Shown here: one piece after another, positions 5,926-7,559 of the stretch
How positions within the stretch are numbered: the stretch's first letter is position 1
Layout: every line of letters starts with the position of its first letter
Assembly: GCA_018711785.1 (NCBI GenBank)
Contig: DVHW01000145.1
Location: forward strand, 1-7,559
From: Candidatus Galloscillospira excrementavium
GTDB taxonomy: Bacteria > Bacillota > Clostridia > Oscillospirales > Oscillospiraceae
Direction: 5' to 3'
DNA: 7,559 nucleotides
Notes under the pieces: model-generated
Seen by the model: only the letters and a program-made list of their open reading frames with translations
Database searches by the model: none
Told to the model about the DNA's origin: nothing
Made by a program: the position numbers and the translations under genes

Positions 5926-7125
5926 TCAGGTGCCCAGACTAGCGATGAACTGCCGGGCGGTCCGGGGCGTTTTCCCGGGGTGTCTCACCTCGAACTGGGC
6001 CGCCGCGGCGCGCAGGGCCTCCCGGTCCATGGCGATGCCCCGCAGGGCGGCCATCTGCTCCACCATGTCCAAAAACTGGGCCTTGTTCAGGGTCTGGTAG
6101 AGCACCCGCAGGCCGAACCGCTCGGCCAGGGAGGTCTTTTCGTTGATGGTCTCGTTCCGGTCCACCTCATCCCCCGCCCGGTCGGAGAAGGTCTGCCGCA
6201 CCAGGTGGCGGCGGTTGGAGGTGGCGTACACCGCCACATTGGCCGGCCGGGGCTCCAGGCCCCCCTCCAGGATGGTCTTGAGCACCGAGTAGGTCCGGTC
6301 GTCCTGGTCAAAGGCCAGGTCGTCGATGAAGAGGATGAACTTCTGCCGCCGGTGGCCCAGGGTGCGGATGAGCTCGGGCATGTCCCCCAGGGACTCCTTC
6401 TGCACCTGAATGAGCCGCAGATCCTCAAACCCCGGCACGGTGATGAGGCTCTTGACGGTCACCGACTTGCCGGTGCCCGGCTCGCCGTAGAGCAGGACGT
6501 TGTTGACCTCCCGCCCCTCCAGCATGGCCCGGGTGTTGGCGATAACCTGCTCCCGCTCCCGCTCGTAGCCCAGCAGCTCCTCCCCGCCGAAGCAGTCGGG
6601 CCGCTCCACCGGGGTGAGGGCCCCGCCCTCCCACAGAAAGGCCCGGTAGCGGGCGAACAGCCCCGCCCCGTTCCGGCGGTAAAACTCGGTCAGGTTCTCA
6701 AAGGTGAACTCCGCGCCGGCGCTCCACCGGGGCAGACCCTCCAGCACAGGGGCGAGGTCGGCGGGGAGCAGGTCTCCCATCTTCGCCACCAGCTCGCCGC
6801 AGTCCAGCTCCGCCAGGGCCCGGAAGGTCCCGATGTCCCGCCGGGCGGCACATTCCAGCGCGCTGTCCCTCTCCCCCCGCTCGGCCAGGAGGGGGTAGGG
6901 GGCCTCCTCATAGCGCAGGGCGTCCCACAGCCAGTCCCCCAGGCCCTGGCACCCCGCCTGCCGCAGGGCGTAGAACACCCGGGCGTACCGCTCCACCGCC
7001 TCCTCCCCCCGTCCGAGGGACAGGGCCTCCAGCAGGGCGGCCGCGTCGGCCATCAGGGGCTGGGCGGTGATGTTCCGGTAGGCCGACACCCCCAGCAGGG
7101 CGCAGCGCAGGGCTTCCACGGTCAT
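5926..7125 (-). CDS. DUF815-type AAA+ ATPase
   Basis: This 399-residue protein has a helical N-terminal part (about 1-170) and an AAA+ ATPase part (about 175-399). Walker A is G-E-P-G-T-G-K-S at 214-221 and Walker B is F-I-L-F-I-D-D-L at 263-270. A sensor-1-like Y-A-T-S-N-R-R lies at 300-306, a possible arginine finger in E-R-F at 335-337 and a sensor-2-like T-P-R-T-A-R at 386-391. The layout and the E-V-N-N-V-L-L-Y-G-E-P-G-T-G-K-S context match DUF815 (PF05673), a conserved family without a settled role. It is probably cytoplasmic with an intact ATPase site. The ATG start has AAAGGGG 8 nt upstream. It lies 130 bp upstream of the lipoprotein gene in the same direction, but a candidate terminator separates them, so a functional link to O-acetylation is weak. 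No partner gene is seen. Confidence 0.9.
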   Translation of the reverse strand: MTVEALRCALLGVSAYRNITAQPLMADAAALLEALSLGRGEEAVERYARVFYALRQAGCQGLGDWLWDALRYEEAPYPLLAERGERDSALECAARRDIGTFRALAELDCGELVAKMGDLLPADLAPVLEGLPRWSAGAEFTFENLTEFYRRNGAGLFARYRAFLWEGGALTPVERPDCFGGEELLGYEREREQVIANTRAMLEGREVNNVLLYGEPGTGKSVTVKSLITVPGFEDLRLIQVQKESLGDMPELIRTLGHRRQKFILFIDDLAFDQDDRTYSVLKTILEGGLEPRPANVAVYATSNRRHLVRQTFSDRAGDEVDRNETINEKTSLAERFGLRVLYQTLNKAQFLDMVEQMAALRGIAMDREALRAAAAQFEVRHPGKTPRTARQFIASLGT

Positions 7126-7157
7126 AAAAACGACCCCTTTCGCAGTTTCTGGCCCCT

Positions 7158-7186
7158 ATTATACTGCCTGCCGGGCCAAGCCGCAA
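7158..7186 (-). promoter_or_regulatory. Promoter of the AAA+ gene
   Basis: On the minus strand TTGCGG (complement of 7181-7186), a 17-bp spacer and a perfect TATAAT (complement of 7158-7163) precede the ATG by about 32 bp. The leader would be short, about 25 nt. It is back to back with the strong plus-strand promoter, the two -35 boxes being about 35 bp apart. Confidence 0.7.
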
Positions 7187-7210
7187 GAGCGAAACGCCGG
7201 GCGGCGCTCC

Positions 7211-7237
7211 GGTCCGGGCCTTGACAGGGCCCGGACC
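7211..7237. repeat. Perfect 10-bp inverted repeat around the -35 box, candidate operator
   Basis: GGTCCGGGCC (7211-7220) and GGCCCGGACC (7228-7237) are exact reverse complements separated by 7 bp. The -35 hexamer TTGACA (7221-7226) fills the spacer, which is the geometry expected of a repressor site. No T-rich tail follows on either strand, so a terminator is unlikely. Confidence 0.6.
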
Positions 7238-7249
7238 TTCTGCTATACT
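7221..7249 (+). promoter_or_regulatory. Near-consensus sigma-A promoter pointing out of the window
   Basis: TTGACA (7221-7226), a 17-bp spacer ending in TGC, and TATACT (7244-7249) give a perfect -35, ideal spacing, an extended -10 and a 5 of 6 -10 hexamer. Transcription should start near 7256. It is the best promoter in the window, yet no long plus-strand gene follows inside it. Confidence 0.88.
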
Positions 7250-7282
7250 GCCCTCACAACAGAAACGAAGGGGGATGGCTTG

Positions 7283-7303
7283 ATGTCGGCATTCCGTGGG
7301 TAA
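7283..7303 (+). CDS. Six-codon leader peptide ORF (MSAFRG)
   Basis: ATG-TCG-GCA-TTC-CGT-GGG-TAA is preceded by AAGGGGG (7268-7274) with an 8-nt spacer, an excellent ribosome binding site about 12 nt after the predicted transcription start. Its codons 2-6 form most of the 5' strand of helix P1, so a ribosome on it would prevent P1. This is the usual logic of translation-dependent attenuation, as in the leaders of erm or cat genes. The peptide matches none of those I remember. A chance mini-ORF cannot be excluded. Confidence 0.5.
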   Translation: MSAFRG

Positions 7304-7326
7304 ATCGGGACAATAAAAAGATTGCT

Positions 7327-7358
7327 CTCATCCTGATTTGGATGGGCCCTTTTGTTGT
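7327..7358 (+). terminator. Candidate early terminator (attenuator hairpin)
   Basis: CTCATCC (7327-7333), a 6-nt loop and GGATGGG (7340-7346) form a 7-bp stem with one wobble, followed by CCC and TTTTGTTGT. The gap before the T-run weakens it. Its tail nearly repeats the tail of the final terminator. Confidence 0.4.
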
Positions 7359-7461
7359 ACTCATTTTCACGGAGCTGCCGGTCCGGCCGTCTTGCTGCCC
7401 AGGCGTATTCTGCCCCGCGGGGCATGGAACAGGGAGAGGTGTACCCTTCTCCCCCTGTCCT

Positions 7462-7485
7462 GCCGCGCCCGGGCGCGGCTTGTTT
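7462..7485 (+). terminator. GC palindrome with short T tail
   Basis: An 18-nt perfect palindrome (7462-7479), which would fold as GCCGCGC, a CCGG loop and GCGCGGC, is followed at once by TTGTTT. It may be a second pause or termination site within the leader. Confidence 0.4.
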
Positions 7486-7499
7486 CGTGGAATTGCGTA

Positions 7500-7537
7500 T
7501 GCGGACCGTCCCAATCAGGGCGGTCCGCACTTTTATT
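7500..7537 (+). terminator. Main intrinsic terminator of the leader
   Basis: TGCGGACCG (7500-7508) pairs with CGGTCCGCA (7521-7529), 9 bp. Past a bulged T, CCC (7510-7512) pairs with GGG (7518-7520) around an AATCA loop. The tail is CTTTTATTG. This is the strongest terminator candidate of the leader; it lies only about 20 nt before the window end. Confidence 0.72.
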
Positions 7538-7545
7538 GTCCAAAC

Positions 7546-7550
7546 CGGAG
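7546..7550 (+). promoter_or_regulatory. Shine-Dalgarno of a gene starting at or past the window edge
   Basis: CGGAG lies 9 nt from the last base of the window and follows the terminator closely. The last two bases are AT, so an ATG at 7558 or a start at 7560 would both have normal spacing. The gene itself cannot be seen. Confidence 0.4.
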
Positions 7551-7559
7551 TCACACAAT

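Larger units (their letters stand above)
7256..7559 (+). promoter_or_regulatory. Structured attenuator-like leader (or ncRNA) with no long gene
   Basis: The last 300 bases hold no credible long gene on either strand but are rich in structure. After a Shine-Dalgarno and six-codon ORF comes a three-tier hairpin. P1 pairs 7287-7298 with 7368-7380 (12 bp, one wobble, one bulge). P2 pairs 7310-7318 with 7350-7358 (9 bp, one wobble). P3 pairs 7327-7333 with 7340-7346 (7 bp, one wobble). Then come a 14-nt palindrome (7411-7424), a hairpin at 7429-7458 (GGGAGA with TCTCCC at its core), a GC palindrome (7462-7479) and a terminator (7500-7529 plus tail). CGGTCCG at 7379-7385 repeats the 3' terminator arm and could pair with 7502-7508 as an antiterminator. 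A Shine-Dalgarno near 7547 suggests the controlled gene starts at or just past the window end. It matches no T-box, SAM, tmRNA or RNase P signature I know. A free-standing small RNA is the main alternative. Confidence 0.6.

Noticed and set aside
5362..7224. 620-residue plus-strand open frame opposite the lipoprotein and AAA+ genes
   Set aside because: It crosses two real minus-strand genes, and the repetitive G-S-G-V-G segment is simply the antisense of the lipoprotein Pro/Thr stalk.
7256..7541. 6S RNA, tmRNA, RNase P RNA, SRP RNA or T-box leader
   Set aside because: There is no tmRNA-like 3' end, no T-box GGNACCGCG motif, no 6S-like pairing of both ends around a central bubble, and no RNase P or SRP motif that I recognise.
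7243..7554. Minus-strand open frames across the leader region
   Set aside because: The overlapping frames lack recognisable domains and run through palindromes and terminators. The strong plus-strand promoter and leader structure explain the region better.

Overview
The window is GC-rich, carries strong Shine-Dalgarno sequences and sigma-A-type promoters, and encodes a 3H-domain niacin repressor and a Pro/Thr/Glu-rich lipoprotein of the DUF4358 type. This points to a GC-rich gut Clostridium-cluster-IV organism (Oscillospiraceae, Flavonifractor/Pseudoflavonifractor-like). The genus is inferred from gene content and style, not from a marker gene. There is no rRNA, tRNA, CRISPR array, transposase or phage gene.

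Left part (1-2376). A CNNM/CorC (HlyC family) membrane protein on the minus strand starts from a TTG codon. It is divergent from a niacin-responsive repressor (NiaR/YrxA type) on the plus strand. Both have extended -10 promoters in the roughly 240-bp space between them, and the niaR 5' leader holds two strong hairpins. niaR converges on the next operon. A 13-bp perfect hairpin follows it, and then about 170 bp packed with inverted repeats, probably a dispersed intergenic repeat or structured RNA.

Centre (2377-5795, all minus). In transcription order these are a DUF4358 lipoprotein, an MBOAT O-acyltransferase (AlgI/DltB-like) and a DHHW/AlgX-like SGNH-type protein. Together they look like an envelope O-acetylation module: the MBOAT protein would move acyl groups across the membrane and the DHHW protein would transfer them to, or remove them from, an extracellular glycan. 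A candidate internal promoter and a UTR hairpin sit between the lipoprotein and the MBOAT gene.

Right part (5926-7559). A DUF815-type AAA+ ATPase (minus) has its own promoter. Back to back with it is a near-consensus plus-strand promoter (TTGACA-17-TGC-TATACT) whose -35 box sits in the loop of a perfect 10-bp inverted repeat. It drives about 290 nt without a long plus-strand gene. That stretch has a Shine-Dalgarno plus six-codon ORF (MSAFRG), nested hairpins, two hairpins with nearly identical U-rich tails, a duplicated terminator arm that could form an antiterminator, and a Shine-Dalgarno sequence a few bases before the window ends. I read it as the attenuator leader of a gene that starts just outside the window. 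This is the most interesting part of the sequence; the regulated gene and the inducing signal are not visible.
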